Assembly: GCF_001905005.1 (NCBI RefSeq)
Contig: NZ_LWKZ01000024.1
Span: forward strand, 181,427 to 245,426
Direction: 5' to 3'
Origin: Streptomyces sp. CB02923
GTDB lineage: Bacteria > Actinomycetota > Actinomycetes > Streptomycetales > Streptomycetaceae
Length of the DNA stretch: 64,000 nucleotides
Each line of letters opens with the position of its first letter. The first letter of the stretch is position 1. Under the pieces are notes generated by a model. It had not been told where the DNA came from. It did not search any database and saw only the letters and a list, made by a program, of their open reading frames with translations. Shown one piece after another: positions 1 through 8,841 of this stretch. The position numbers and the translations under genes were made by a program.

Positions 1-123
1 GCCGTACGATTCCCCCTGCGGTGCACTCGCGCGATTACTGCCTTGCATCACGACAGATGCGAAGAATTGAGGGCAGGATCCGCCTGTTACCGATCCATCA
101 TGAAACTTATTGATACTGGTGCC

Positions 124-831
124 ATGCCCCGAGTACTTCTCATCGAGGACGACGCCGCCGTGCGCGACGGAGTCACCCTCGCGCTCCGCCGGCGCGGCCA
201 CGAGGTGGCGGCCGCGGCCAGCGGCGAGGACGGCCTGGACCTCCTCCCCGCCTTCCGCCCCGACATCGTGCTGCTGGACCTGATGCTTCCGGGCAAGGAC
301 GGCTTCGAGGTCTGCCGTCGCATCCGCGCCGACCGCCAGCTGCCGATCATCATGCTCACCGCCCGCGGCGACGACCTCGACGTGGTCCTCGGCCTGGAGG
401 CGGGCGCCGACGACTACATCGTCAAGCCCGCGCGCGGCGAGGTGCTGGAGGCCCGTATCCGCGCGGTGCTGCGGCGCACCGCGCTGCCCGCCGACGGCGA
501 CGCCGGACCCGCCGAGCCGGGACCCGCACCCGTGGAGACCTACGGCGAACTGGCCGTGGACCGTGCCGGACTGGTCGTCTCCAAGAGCGGCGCCGACCTC
601 CCGCTGGCCCCCTCGGAGATGAAGCTGCTGCTGTTCCTGTCCGCGACCCCCGGACAGGTCTTCAGCCGCCAGCAACTGCTGGAGCACGTCTGGGAGCACA
701 GCTACCACGGTGACGCGCGCCTGGTGGACGCGTGCGTCATGCGGCTGCGTACGAAGATCGAGGACACCCCGCGCAGCCCCCGGTACGTCCAGACCGTCCG
801 CGGCTTCGGCTACCGCTTCGGCCCCCTGTGA
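124..831 (+). CDS. OmpR-family response regulator
   Basis: This is a two-component response regulator of 235 aa. The receiver domain covers about residues 1-115, with the acidic pair D9/D10, phospho-acceptor D52 in LLDLMLPGKDG and the conserved lysine in the VKP motif. A C-terminal winged-helix DNA-binding domain follows, ending in a typical TVRGFGYRF segment. I chose the ATG at 124 because the receiver fold begins there; an in-frame ATG at 100 is an alternative. The stop overlaps the kinase start by 4 nt (GTGA), so the two are co-translated. The sequence reminds me of the AfsQ1 and CseB regulators of Streptomyces, but I cannot assign an ortholog. Confidence 0.93.
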   Translation: MPRVLLIEDDAAVRDGVTLALRRRGHEVAAAASGEDGLDLLPAFRPDIVLLDLMLPGKDGFEVCRRIRADRQLPIIMLTARGDDLDVVLGLEAGADDYIVKPARGEVLEARIRAVLRRTALPADGDAGPAEPGPAPVETYGELAVDRAGLVVSKSGADLPLAPSEMKLLLFLSATPGQVFSRQQLLEHVWEHSYHGDARLVDACVMRLRTKIEDTPRSPRYVQTVRGFGYRFGPL

Positions 832-2492
832 AGCGTCCCCGGCCCGCCGGCCGCGCGCGGCACCCCGTCCTGCCCCGCTCGCTGCCCCGCGGGCTGCGGG
901 TCCGGCTCGTCGTCGCGTTCCTGCTGGTCGCCGCGGTCAGCGCGCTCACCACGGCGGCGCTGACGTACCGCGAGGCCCGCAACGCCATCCTCCAGCGCTC
1001 CCAGGACACCGCGATCAAGGACCTGCGGGGTCAGGTCAATTCGCTCGCGCCCGACCTCGCCGTGCCGCCGACCCGCGCGGACGTCGACGAGTTCACCCGG
1101 CAGCTCGACCGCTCCGGCAAGGCCCGGGACTGGGACGTCTACGTCCAGTACAAGGGCGTCGCGGAGAACGACCGGAGCCGGCTGCGCCTGCGCGTCATCG
1201 TCCCCGACGAGCTGCGGGAGTCGGTGGAGACGCGGCATGTGACGGCGTTCCAGCGGGTGGACCGGGACGGCGATCCGTGGCTGCTGATCGGTATGCCGGT
1301 GATGCAGTCGCAGACCGAGGCCCGTACGGCGTCCCCGCTGTCCGTCTACGCCCAGCTCCCGCTCCGCGCGGAAGAAGCCAACGTCGAGGCGCTGGTGAGC
1401 GCCGCGCAGCGCGGCGCCCTGCCGGTGCTCGCGCTGGCCGTGGTCCCGGCGCTGCTCGCGGCCCGCGGTGTGCTGCGGCCGGTGCGCGGGCTGCGGCAGG
1501 CCGCCGGGCGGATCGCCGAGGGCAAGCTGGAGACCCGGCTGGAGGTCAAGGGCGCCGACGAGCTGGCCGACCTGTCCCGGACGTTCAACGACATGGCCGC
1601 CAAGCTGGAGGAGAGCGTCGCCGACCTGCGCCGTATGGAGGCCAACTCGCGGCGGTTCGCCGCCGACGTCTCGCACGAGCTGCGTACGCCGCTCGCCGCG
1701 ATGACCGCCGTCACCGACGTGCTCGACGAGGACGCCGACGCGCTCGATCCCGACACCGCCTCCGCCGTCCGGCTGATCAGCCAGGAGACCGGCAAGCTGG
1801 CCCGGATGGTCGAGGACCTCATGGAGGTCTCGCGCTTCGACGCCGGGGCCGCGGCCCTGCACCTGGACGAGGTGGACGTCGCCGAGACGATCCGCAAGAC
1901 GCTGCAGGCCAGGGCCTGGCAGGACCGGGTGGGCGCCGAACTGCCCGACGGGGTGCGGGCGCGGCTGGACCCGCGGCGGCTGGACGTCGTGGTGGCCAAC
2001 CTGGTCGGCAACGCGCTGCACCACGGCGGGGAGCCGGTCCGGGTACTGCTGCGCGCGCCGGACCCGGGCGACGGACGGCTGGTGATCCGGATCGTGGACA
2101 GCGGCCCCGGCATCGACCCCGAGGTGCTCCCGCACGTCTTCGACCGCTTCTACAAGGCGGACTCGGCGCGCGCCCGTTCCGAGGGCAGCGGACTGGGCCT
2201 GGCCATCGCCATGGAGAACGTACGGCTGCACGGCGGGACCATGCAGGCCGCCAACTGCCCGGAAGGCGGCGCGGTGTTCACCGTGGAGCTGCCGCTGCCC
2301 GAGCAGGAGGCGGGCGGCCTCCCGGATGCCCCCGATGCTCCGGAAACGGCCGGGGAGCCCGGCCAGGAGCCGTCGGACCGTACCGGGAGCAGCCCTGCCG
2401 GTACGGTCGACGGCCAGGACACGACGGACGGCGGTGACCGCCCGGCGAAGCGCCCGGCGGCCGCTCCGGACGGGAAGGCGGACCAGACGTGA
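828..2492 (+). CDS. Sensor histidine kinase
   Basis: This membrane sensor kinase of 554 aa partners the preceding regulator. An N-terminal membrane segment begins around RLVVAFLLVAAVSAL. An extracellular sensing region follows, then a second membrane segment, a HAMP linker, the dimerisation box with the phospho-acceptor His at about residue 283 (VSHELRTPL) and an HATPase domain with N, G1 and G2 boxes. The last roughly 70 residues are a low-complexity acidic/proline tail beyond the normal kinase end. The GTG start at 828 gives a GTGA overlap with the regulator stop, and the gene itself overlaps the downstream lipoprotein by GTGA. The three genes form one translationally coupled operon. Confidence 0.93.
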   Translation: MKRPRPAGRARHPVLPRSLPRGLRVRLVVAFLLVAAVSALTTAALTYREARNAILQRSQDTAIKDLRGQVNSLAPDLAVPPTRADVDEFTRQLDRSGKARDWDVYVQYKGVAENDRSRLRLRVIVPDELRESVETRHVTAFQRVDRDGDPWLLIGMPVMQSQTEARTASPLSVYAQLPLRAEEANVEALVSAAQRGALPVLALAVVPALLAARGVLRPVRGLRQAAGRIAEGKLETRLEVKGADELADLSRTFNDMAAKLEESVADLRRMEANSRRFAADVSHELRTPLAAMTAVTDVLDEDADALDPDTASAVRLISQETGKLARMVEDLMEVSRFDAGAAALHLDEVDVAETIRKTLQARAWQDRVGAELPDGVRARLDPRRLDVVVANLVGNALHHGGEPVRVLLRAPDPGDGRLVIRIVDSGPGIDPEVLPHVFDRFYKADSARARSEGSGLGLAIAMENVRLHGGTMQAANCPEGGAVFTVELPLPEQEAGGLPDAPDAPETAGEPGQEPSDRTGSSPAGTVDGQDTTDGGDRPAKRPAAAPDGKADQT

Positions 2493-3052
2493 GCGTGCCG
2501 AACTCCGTGCGGGCCCGGCGGATCGCGCTGGGCGGGCTGCTGGCGGGCACCCTCGTCGGCTGCGGCATCGCGCCGACCGGCGTGATCGACGCGGGCGAGC
2601 CCGCCCACGGCCTCAAGGCGCCGGGCAAGCCCGCGCCCGACGTCCAGCTGTACTTCCTCGGCCCGACCGGCCTGCGTCCCGCCAGCCGCCCGGCGACCGC
2701 GCCGGTCGGCCCCGAAGAGGCGATCAATCTGCTGCTGAAGGGGCCCAACACCGCCGAACAGCAGCGGGGACTCACCAACGTGCTGCCCCTCCTGCCTGGC
2801 CGGGTCACCGCGGACGCGCAGGACGGCACGGTCACCGTCCACCTGCCCGTGAGCGCCGAACGGCTCGACACCCCCTCCATGAGCCAGCTGGTGTGCACCG
2901 CCGCCAACGCCTCCGTGCCCGGCGGCCGGAGCCCCGCGGACGTCCTGGTCACCCTGGTGAGCGAGAACGCCAAGGTCGGCCCGATGGTGTGCGGCGGCAC
3001 CAACGCCTTCCCCTTCATCCGGCCGAGCCCGTCCGCCACACCGCCGGGCTGA
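2489..3052 (+). CDS. Lipoprotein in a two-component operon
   Basis: This predicted exported lipoprotein of 187 aa has a hydrophobic signal and a lipobox ending at Cys25 (LVGC). The mature part resembles the GerMN-type fold of actinobacterial lipoproteins that accompany sensor kinases, judging from the LYFLGPTGL and EEAINLLLKGP stretches. It is the third gene of the operon, starting with GTG and overlapping the kinase by 4 nt. By analogy with the CseA lipoprotein in the Streptomyces sigma-E envelope-stress system it may modulate the kinase from outside the membrane. That role is inferred from position and lipidation, not from homology I can prove. Confidence 0.8.
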   Translation: MSVPNSVRARRIALGGLLAGTLVGCGIAPTGVIDAGEPAHGLKAPGKPAPDVQLYFLGPTGLRPASRPATAPVGPEEAINLLLKGPNTAEQQRGLTNVLPLLPGRVTADAQDGTVTVHLPVSAERLDTPSMSQLVCTAANASVPGGRSPADVLVTLVSENAKVGPMVCGGTNAFPFIRPSPSATPPG

Positions 3053-3228
3053 GGGCCTGCCGGTTCCGGCTCCCGCGTACATGCGCGATTCGCGGGAAAG
3101 CCGGACACTGGATCACCCGGGGCCCCGCCGGAAAAGCACAGGGAGTGACGATCGCGGACACCGGGTGACACGCCTCGCCGGGGCGGCCTCACCGAGGCGC
3201 AGGCCGGAACGGACGATGGGAGGGTCCG

Positions 3229-4929
3229 ATGGCGGAATCCGTGCTGCGGGACAGGACCGGGCGGGCGTTCGGCCGCCTGGTCGACCGGTATCTGGACATG
3301 CCCGAGCCGGTCACCTCCGACGTCGAGTGCGTCCGGGATCTGCGCATCCCCATGGGGGACGGCGTCGTGCTGCTCGCCGACCGCTACCGGCCGCGCGGCG
3401 CCGGGCCGCTGCCGGTGGTCCTGCTGCGTACGCCGTACGGCAAGCACAAGCCCGACATCAAGCTGTTCGCGGGCGTGCTGGCGCGGCGGGGCTTCCAGGT
3501 CGTCGCCCAGAACGTACGCGGCGTCTTCGGCTCCGGCGGCGAGTTCCACGCCTTCGTGCACGAGAAGGACGACGGGCTGGCGACCGCGGCGTGGCTGCGC
3601 GAACGGGCGTGGTGCGACGGACGGCTGGCCACCGCGGGCGCCAGCTACCTCGGTCACACGGAGTGGGCGGTCGGCCCGTACCTCGATCCGCCGCTGGAGG
3701 CGATGTGTCTGGGGATCACCACCTCGGACTTCCCCTCCGCCTTCTACCCGGGGGGTGTACTGGCGCTGCACAACATGCTGGTGTGGTCCTCCGCGACCGG
3801 CACCCAGGAGGAGACGCCCCTCGGCGGCCTGCTGCCCAACCCGCTCCAGACCCGCCGGGTGCAGCGCGCGATGCGGACGCTGCCCGTCGGCGAGACCGAC
3901 CTGGCGGCCATCGGGCGGCCCGAGCGCTTCCTGCGCGAGGTCAGCGCGCACGCGGAGCCGGGGGACGGCTTCTGGGCGCCGGTCGACCACAGTGCCGCGG
4001 CGCCGCGGATGTCCACGCCGACCAGCATGGTGACGGGGTGGTGGGACCTGTTCCTGCCGTACCAGCTGCGGGACTTCACGGCGCTGACCGCCGCGGGGCA
4101 CCGCTCGCGGATCACGATCGGGCCGTGGGCCCACGACCGGAACGCGCTGAAGGCGACGCTCACCGACCACGTGTCGTGGCTGAGCGCCCAGCTGGCCGGT
4201 GACACCACCCAGCTGCACCAGTCCCCGGTCCGCCTCTACCTCCAGCGCGCGGGCCGCTGGCTGGACTTCGACCGGTGGCCTCCGCCGCAGTCCGCCCCGA
4301 CGCCGCTGCGCCTCCAGCCGTCCGGCGGGCTCGACTGGCCGGAGCCGCCGGGCAGTACGCCCGACCGGTTCACCTACCACGGCGCCGACCCGACGCCGTC
4401 GACCGGCGGCCCGCTGCTGCTGCCGGGCGAGGTCCGGCAGCAGGACAACACGGCGGTCGAAGGGCGGCCCGACGTCCTGGTCTTCACCGGCCGTCCGCTG
4501 CCCCGCGACCTCGACCTGATCGGCCCGGTGTCGGCCGAGGTCCACGTCCGTACGGACTCCGGGTACGGCGACGTCTTCGTACGGCTGTGTGACGTGGACC
4601 GGGCGGGTGTCTCGCGCAACGTCACCGACGGCATCCTGCGGCTGCGCCCCGGATCGCCCGCGGCAGACGCCGACGGGGTGGTGGCGGCCCGGGTGGAGAT
4701 GCACCCGACCGGCTACCGGTTCCTGCGCGGGCACAGCCTGCGGGTGCAGGTCGCGGGCGGTGCGTTCCCGCGGTTCGCGCGCCACCACGGGACCGGGGAA
4801 CCGGTCGCGACGGCCGTCGACTGCCGGCCGATACGGTTCGAAATCTTCCACGAGCCGGGCCGTCCCTCGGCGGTGGTGCTGCCGCTGATGAGCGCACCGG
4901 CCCCGCACGGCGGGAGTGAACCGGCGTGA
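3229..4929 (+). CDS. CocE/NonD-family (S15-like) hydrolase
   Basis: This 566-aa alpha/beta hydrolase belongs to the X-Pro dipeptidyl-peptidase/cocaine-esterase group. The N-terminal catalytic domain starts with the typical PMGDGVVLLADRYRP stretch. It has the RTPYGK segment, and the nucleophile sits at about S139 in GASYLG. A cap region comes next, followed by a C-terminal jelly-roll domain (about 350-560) with a DLIGPVSAEVHV strand typical of the family. The ATG at 3229 is preceded by GGGAGGG. No signal peptide is seen, so it is probably cytoplasmic. The substrate (ester, amide or acyl-peptide) cannot be told from sequence. Confidence 0.88.
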   Translation: MAESVLRDRTGRAFGRLVDRYLDMPEPVTSDVECVRDLRIPMGDGVVLLADRYRPRGAGPLPVVLLRTPYGKHKPDIKLFAGVLARRGFQVVAQNVRGVFGSGGEFHAFVHEKDDGLATAAWLRERAWCDGRLATAGASYLGHTEWAVGPYLDPPLEAMCLGITTSDFPSAFYPGGVLALHNMLVWSSATGTQEETPLGGLLPNPLQTRRVQRAMRTLPVGETDLAAIGRPERFLREVSAHAEPGDGFWAPVDHSAAAPRMSTPTSMVTGWWDLFLPYQLRDFTALTAAGHRSRITIGPWAHDRNALKATLTDHVSWLSAQLAGDTTQLHQSPVRLYLQRAGRWLDFDRWPPPQSAPTPLRLQPSGGLDWPEPPGSTPDRFTYHGADPTPSTGGPLLLPGEVRQQDNTAVEGRPDVLVFTGRPLPRDLDLIGPVSAEVHVRTDSGYGDVFVRLCDVDRAGVSRNVTDGILRLRPGSPAADADGVVAARVEMHPTGYRFLRGHSLRVQVAGGAFPRFARHHGTGEPVATAVDCRPIRFEIFHEPGRPSAVVLPLMSAPAPHGGSEPA

Positions 4930-5018
4930 CCGCGGTACTCGTCGTCCCGGCCCGCGCGCCGCGCGGCCGGCACCGGTGACGGTGCCCTGCCGAGGGCCCA
5001 CGGGGCCGAGGAGATGCC

Positions 5019-5417
5019 ATGGGACTGGTCAAAGCGGCCGTGATCGTGCTCGACTGCGCCGACCCGGAGAAGCTGGCGGACTTCTACGCCGACTTCCTGG
5101 AGGGCGAGATACGTACCGAACACCTGCCCGACCGGGTCGAGGTCATCGCCAACGGCGCCATGCTGTCCTTCCGCCGCGACCTGAACATGACGCCGCCGAC
5201 CTGGCCGCGTCCCGACAGCTCGCTCCAGGCCCACCTGGACCTGCTGGTCGACGAAGGGGACATGGACGAGGCCGAGCGCAAGGCGGTCGGCCTCGGCGCG
5301 CGTCCGCTGGACACCAAGGACGACACCGGTCCCCGCGAGGTGCGGATCTACTCCGATCCGTCCGGTCACCCGTTCTCGCTGCGCTGCTCGCTCCAGTCGG
5401 GGCCGAAGACCGACTGA
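5019..5417 (+). CDS. VOC-family (glyoxalase-like) protein
   Basis: This small protein of 132 aa has the paired beta-alpha-beta-beta-beta repeats of the vicinal-oxygen-chelate superfamily. The N-terminal half begins with VIVLDCADPEKLADFYADFL, and the C-terminal half ends with a RIYSDPSGHPFSL strand. A GAGGAG ribosome site lies just upstream. Members include glyoxalases, dioxygenases and binding proteins of drug-resistance type, and the sequence does not choose among them. It is convergent with the next gene and shows no functional link to its neighbours. Confidence 0.85.
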   Translation: MGLVKAAVIVLDCADPEKLADFYADFLEGEIRTEHLPDRVEVIANGAMLSFRRDLNMTPPTWPRPDSSLQAHLDLLVDEGDMDEAERKAVGLGARPLDTKDDTGPREVRIYSDPSGHPFSLRCSLQSGPKTD

Positions 5418-5441
5418 GCGCCGGGGCCCCGCGGCGGTGCC

Positions 5442-6707
5442 TCACCCGCGTCCCAGGCGCAGCCGCAGGAAACGCGGCCGGTACAGCTCAACATCGCTGT
5501 TGACCTGGGCGACGGAAGGGGCACCCGGCGGGCCGAGCCAGTTGACGTCGTAGCTGACCAGCAGCCCGCCGCCGGCCGTGAACTCCGGGTGGGCCTGCGG
5601 GTTGTACACGGCGACGCGGTGCTGTCCGGTGGGATCGGCCGGCCGGGGCGGGGTGATGCGCCCGGCCGGTCCGTGCCACGGGCCCTGGGGCGAGCACGCC
5701 CAGTACGTAGCGATGGACGACAGGCCGTCACCCGGCGCCCCGGGCTCGTCCATCGTCAGCAGCACCCAGGTGCCGCCGTCCCGCACGACGGTGAAGGCGC
5801 TGCCCACGCCGCGCCCCCGGCCCTCGCGGATCACCGGGGCCGCCCGGCCGGAACGCGGCTGCCAGGTGCGGCCGTCCCAGAACTGCCAGGCCCCGGCCTC
5901 CCCCAGCCGCCCGGCCGGAACCCGTGCGAGATAGGCGTTCGAACTGGCGCGTCCCGGCCCGTCGTCGCCGCCGTAGACGTACGTCCACGCGCTGTCCGCC
6001 ACGGACGCGGTGCCGTACAGGACGCGGCGCGCGGGGTCCCGTACGGAGGTCTGGCCGACGGCCGGGGCGATGCCCTCCAGCCGCAGGTCCGGCAGGGAGA
6101 GAGTGGCGACCTCGGTCGCCAGGGGCACGCCGTAGACCCACGGGCCCTGGCCCGGCGCGCGGTTCCACAGCAGGACGCGGACAACCTGTTCGGGTGACCC
6201 GGGGGCGCGCGGTTCCACGTGCGCCTGCACCGGCCAGCGCCAGCCGTCCGGTGTGTCGGGGAAGAACGGTCCCGGTCCGTAACCGGTGGCGCCGGTCAGG
6301 GTCCGCTCCAGGCGGCCGGTGCGGTCCATGACGACGAGGGAGTTGTGCGTCAGGGCGGGGGCGCGGCCCGTGTCGGAGGAGCGCCAGGGGTACGGCTGCC
6401 CGTGCGGGTTCGGCGGGGGCTGCACCCGGTCGAGGAAGGTGTCGGAGAAGATCCACAGGGTCCGGCCGTCGGGCAGCCGGACGGAGTGGGTGCCGTCGCC
6501 GCCGGTCCAGTCGTCCATGCGGGCGTTGTCGTTGCCGTAACGGGTGAACTCGCCGGTGAAACGGGATTCGGCGGACCACGAACCGACGGTCCGCGCGGCG
6601 CACGCCGGGCCTTCGCGGCCGGGGAGCGCGAGCAGCAGGGCCACACCGGCGATCAGGGCGAGCACCGCTGCCACGGCGACGGTTCGCCTCACCGGCGGAA
6701 CGCGCAT
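5442..6707 (-). CDS. Secreted or membrane-anchored propeller-like protein
   Basis: This 421-aa protein has an N-terminal hydrophobic segment (VAAVLALIAGVALLLAL) that is a signal peptide or anchor. The rest is rich in beta strands with repeated WIFSDT-, DTPDG- and DGTHS-type loops. It resembles extracellular DUF4185/DUF5005-type proteins of actinomycetes, which are of unknown enzymatic function. The ATG at 6707 was preferred over one 15 nt upstream because AGGAGG lies at the right distance. It reads divergently from mutA. I recognise the general family only weakly; secretion is the surest statement. Confidence 0.7.
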   Translation of the reverse strand: MRVPPVRRTVAVAAVLALIAGVALLLALPGREGPACAARTVGSWSAESRFTGEFTRYGNDNARMDDWTGGDGTHSVRLPDGRTLWIFSDTFLDRVQPPPNPHGQPYPWRSSDTGRAPALTHNSLVVMDRTGRLERTLTGATGYGPGPFFPDTPDGWRWPVQAHVEPRAPGSPEQVVRVLLWNRAPGQGPWVYGVPLATEVATLSLPDLRLEGIAPAVGQTSVRDPARRVLYGTASVADSAWTYVYGGDDGPGRASSNAYLARVPAGRLGEAGAWQFWDGRTWQPRSGRAAPVIREGRGRGVGSAFTVVRDGGTWVLLTMDEPGAPGDGLSSIATYWACSPQGPWHGPAGRITPPRPADPTGQHRVAVYNPQAHPEFTAGGGLLVSYDVNWLGPPGAPSVAQVNSDVELYRPRFLRLRLGRG

Positions 6708-6936
6708 GTCCCTCCTCGGCACGGTGGCGGGCCGACCACCGTACAGAACCGGTCGTACGGCGGCCGCGGAACGCCCCGACCTGCCGAAATTGCGGCGATC
6801 CGCCCGCTACGGGTCACCTGCCCGCCGCGGAAACACCCCCAAAAGGGCGATCGTGGACCTTCCCGATGGAGCAATGCCTGGTCAACGAGTGCAAGGTCAC
6901 AGCCCGATGCCCTGCTGCGGCTAACGACCGTTCGCC

Positions 6937-6951
6937 TAGCCTGCTGCCATG
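6937..6951 (+). promoter_or_regulatory. Possible leaderless promoter of mutA
   Basis: A TAGCCT hexamer (6937-6942) ends 6 nt before the mutA ATG at 6949, and no purine-rich ribosome site is present in the short stretch before the start. This is the arrangement seen for leaderless transcripts in Streptomyces, where a TANNNT box lies about 7 nt upstream of the first base. No convincing -35 is visible. Confidence 0.4.
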
Positions 6952-8841
6952 ACCGTCCAGCCCCCCGAACTCCCTCTGGCCGCCGCGTTCCCGGATGCGG
7001 ACCGCGAGCAGTGGCAGCGCCTGGTCGAAGGCGTGCTGCGCAAATCGGGCGCCGCGGAGGCGACCGGCACCGCCGCCGAGGACGTGCTCGCCACCGCGCT
7101 CCAGGACGGCATCCAGGTCCGTCCGCTCTACACCGCCGAGGACGCGCCCGACGCCGCCGACGCCACCGGCCACCCCGGGTTCCCGCCGTTCGTACGGGCC
7201 GGCCGCGCCACCGGCAGCACCGTCGCGGGCTGGGACGTACGGCAGCGCCACACGGGCAGCGATCCGCGGCGCGCCAACGAGGCGGTCCTCGCCGACCTGG
7301 AGAACGGCGTCACGTCGCTGTGGCTGGCCGTCGGGGACGGCGGGGTGCCCGCGGCGGACCTGGCCACCGCGCTCGACGGGGTCTACCTCGACCTGGCGGC
7401 CGTCGCCCTGGACGCCGGTGCGGACTTCGCCGGGGCGGCCGAGGCGTGGTTCCGGCTCTGCGCGGAGAAGGGCGTGGCACCGACGGAGACGGCGGGCACC
7501 CTGGGCGCCGACCCGCTGGGCGTGGTGGCCAGGACCGGCCGCGCGGACGGCCTGGCCGGGCAGCTGGCCGCGGCGGCCGGACTGGCCCGCCGGTGCGCCG
7601 GCGAGGCGCCGCGGATGCGCGCGCTGGCCGTGGACGCGCTGCCGTACCACGAGGCGGGCGGCTCGGCCTCCGAGGAGCTGGGCTGCTCACTGGCCACCGG
7701 CGTGGCCTACCTGCGGGAGCTGACCGCGGCGGGCCTCGGCGTGGACGACGCCTGCGCGCAGCTGGAGTTCCGGTACGCGGCGACCGCCGACCAGTTCCTC
7801 ACGATCGCCAAGCTGCGGGCCGCCCGGCGGCTGTGGTCGCGGGTCGCCGAGGTGTGCGGCGCCTCCCCCGGCGCGCGTGCGCAGCGTCAGCACGCGGTGA
7901 CGTCGACGGTCATGATGACCCGTCGGGACCCGTGGGTGAACATGCTCCGCACCACCGTGGCGGGGCTCTCGGCGGGAGTGGGCGGCGCGGACGCCGTCAC
8001 CGTCCTGCCGTTCGACGACGCGCTGGGGCTGCCGGACGCCTTCGCCCGCCGCATCGCGCGCAACACCCAGTCGATCCTGCTGGAGGAGTCGCACCTGTCG
8101 AAGGTGATCGACCCGGCGGGCGGGTCCTGGTACGTGGAGCGGCTGACCGACGAGCTGGCCCGCGCGGCCTGGGCGTGGTTCCAGGAGATCGAGACCGTGG
8201 GCGGGCAGGCCGCGGCGCTCGGCTCCGGGCTGGTCGGCGCGCGGCTGGCGTCGACCTGGCGCAAGCGGTCCGAGGACCTCGCGCACCGCCGCGAGCCGGT
8301 CACCGGCGTGAGCGAGTTCCCGTTCCTGGCGGAGCCCGCCGTGGAGCGCGAGGCGGCGCCCGCACCGGCGGGCGGCGGGCTGCCGCGGGTGCGCCGGGAC
8401 GAGGCGTACGAGGCGCTGCGCGGCCGCTCGGACGCGCATCTGGCGGCCACCGGCAGCCGCCCGAAGGCGTTCCTCGCGGCGCTCGGCCTCGCCGCGGTGC
8501 ACACCGCGCGTGCCGGCTTCGCCGCCAACCTCTTCCAGGCGGGCGGCGTCGAGCCGGTGCACGACCCGGTCTCGGTGGACGCGGAATCGGCGGCCGAGGC
8601 GTTCACGGCGAGCGGCGCGGGTATCGCCTGTCTGTGTTCGAGTGACGCGCTGTACGCCGAGCAGGCCGCCGAGGTCGCCGCGGCGCTCAAGGCGGCGGGC
8701 GCACGGCAGGTGCTGCTGGCCGGGAAGCCGGGCGAGCAGCGGGAAGCATATGTACGAGCCGGAGTGGACGCCTTCGTCTTCGCGGGCTGCGACGCGGTCG
8801 GGGTGCTGTCCTCGGCCCTGGATGTCATGGAGGTGGCGTGA
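6949..8841 (+). CDS. mutA: Methylmalonyl-CoA mutase small subunit
   Basis: This 630-aa protein is the non-catalytic beta subunit of adenosylcobalamin-dependent methylmalonyl-CoA mutase, which interconverts succinyl-CoA and methylmalonyl-CoA. The TIM-barrel part (about 50-450) is recognisable by YHEAGGSASEELGCSL and RNTQSILLEESHLSKVIDPAGGSWYVE. The C-terminal part is flavodoxin-like but lacks the DxHxxG cobalamin motif, as expected for this subunit. It overlaps mutB by one base. In Streptomyces the enzyme links central metabolism to methylmalonyl-CoA extender units and propionate use. Confidence 0.96.
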   Translation: MTVQPPELPLAAAFPDADREQWQRLVEGVLRKSGAAEATGTAAEDVLATALQDGIQVRPLYTAEDAPDAADATGHPGFPPFVRAGRATGSTVAGWDVRQRHTGSDPRRANEAVLADLENGVTSLWLAVGDGGVPAADLATALDGVYLDLAAVALDAGADFAGAAEAWFRLCAEKGVAPTETAGTLGADPLGVVARTGRADGLAGQLAAAAGLARRCAGEAPRMRALAVDALPYHEAGGSASEELGCSLATGVAYLRELTAAGLGVDDACAQLEFRYAATADQFLTIAKLRAARRLWSRVAEVCGASPGARAQRQHAVTSTVMMTRRDPWVNMLRTTVAGLSAGVGGADAVTVLPFDDALGLPDAFARRIARNTQSILLEESHLSKVIDPAGGSWYVERLTDELARAAWAWFQEIETVGGQAAALGSGLVGARLASTWRKRSEDLAHRREPVTGVSEFPFLAEPAVEREAAPAPAGGGLPRVRRDEAYEALRGRSDAHLAATGSRPKAFLAALGLAAVHTARAGFAANLFQAGGVEPVHDPVSVDAESAAEAFTASGAGIACLCSSDALYAEQAAEVAAALKAAGARQVLLAGKPGEQREAYVRAGVDAFVFAGCDAVGVLSSALDVMEVA

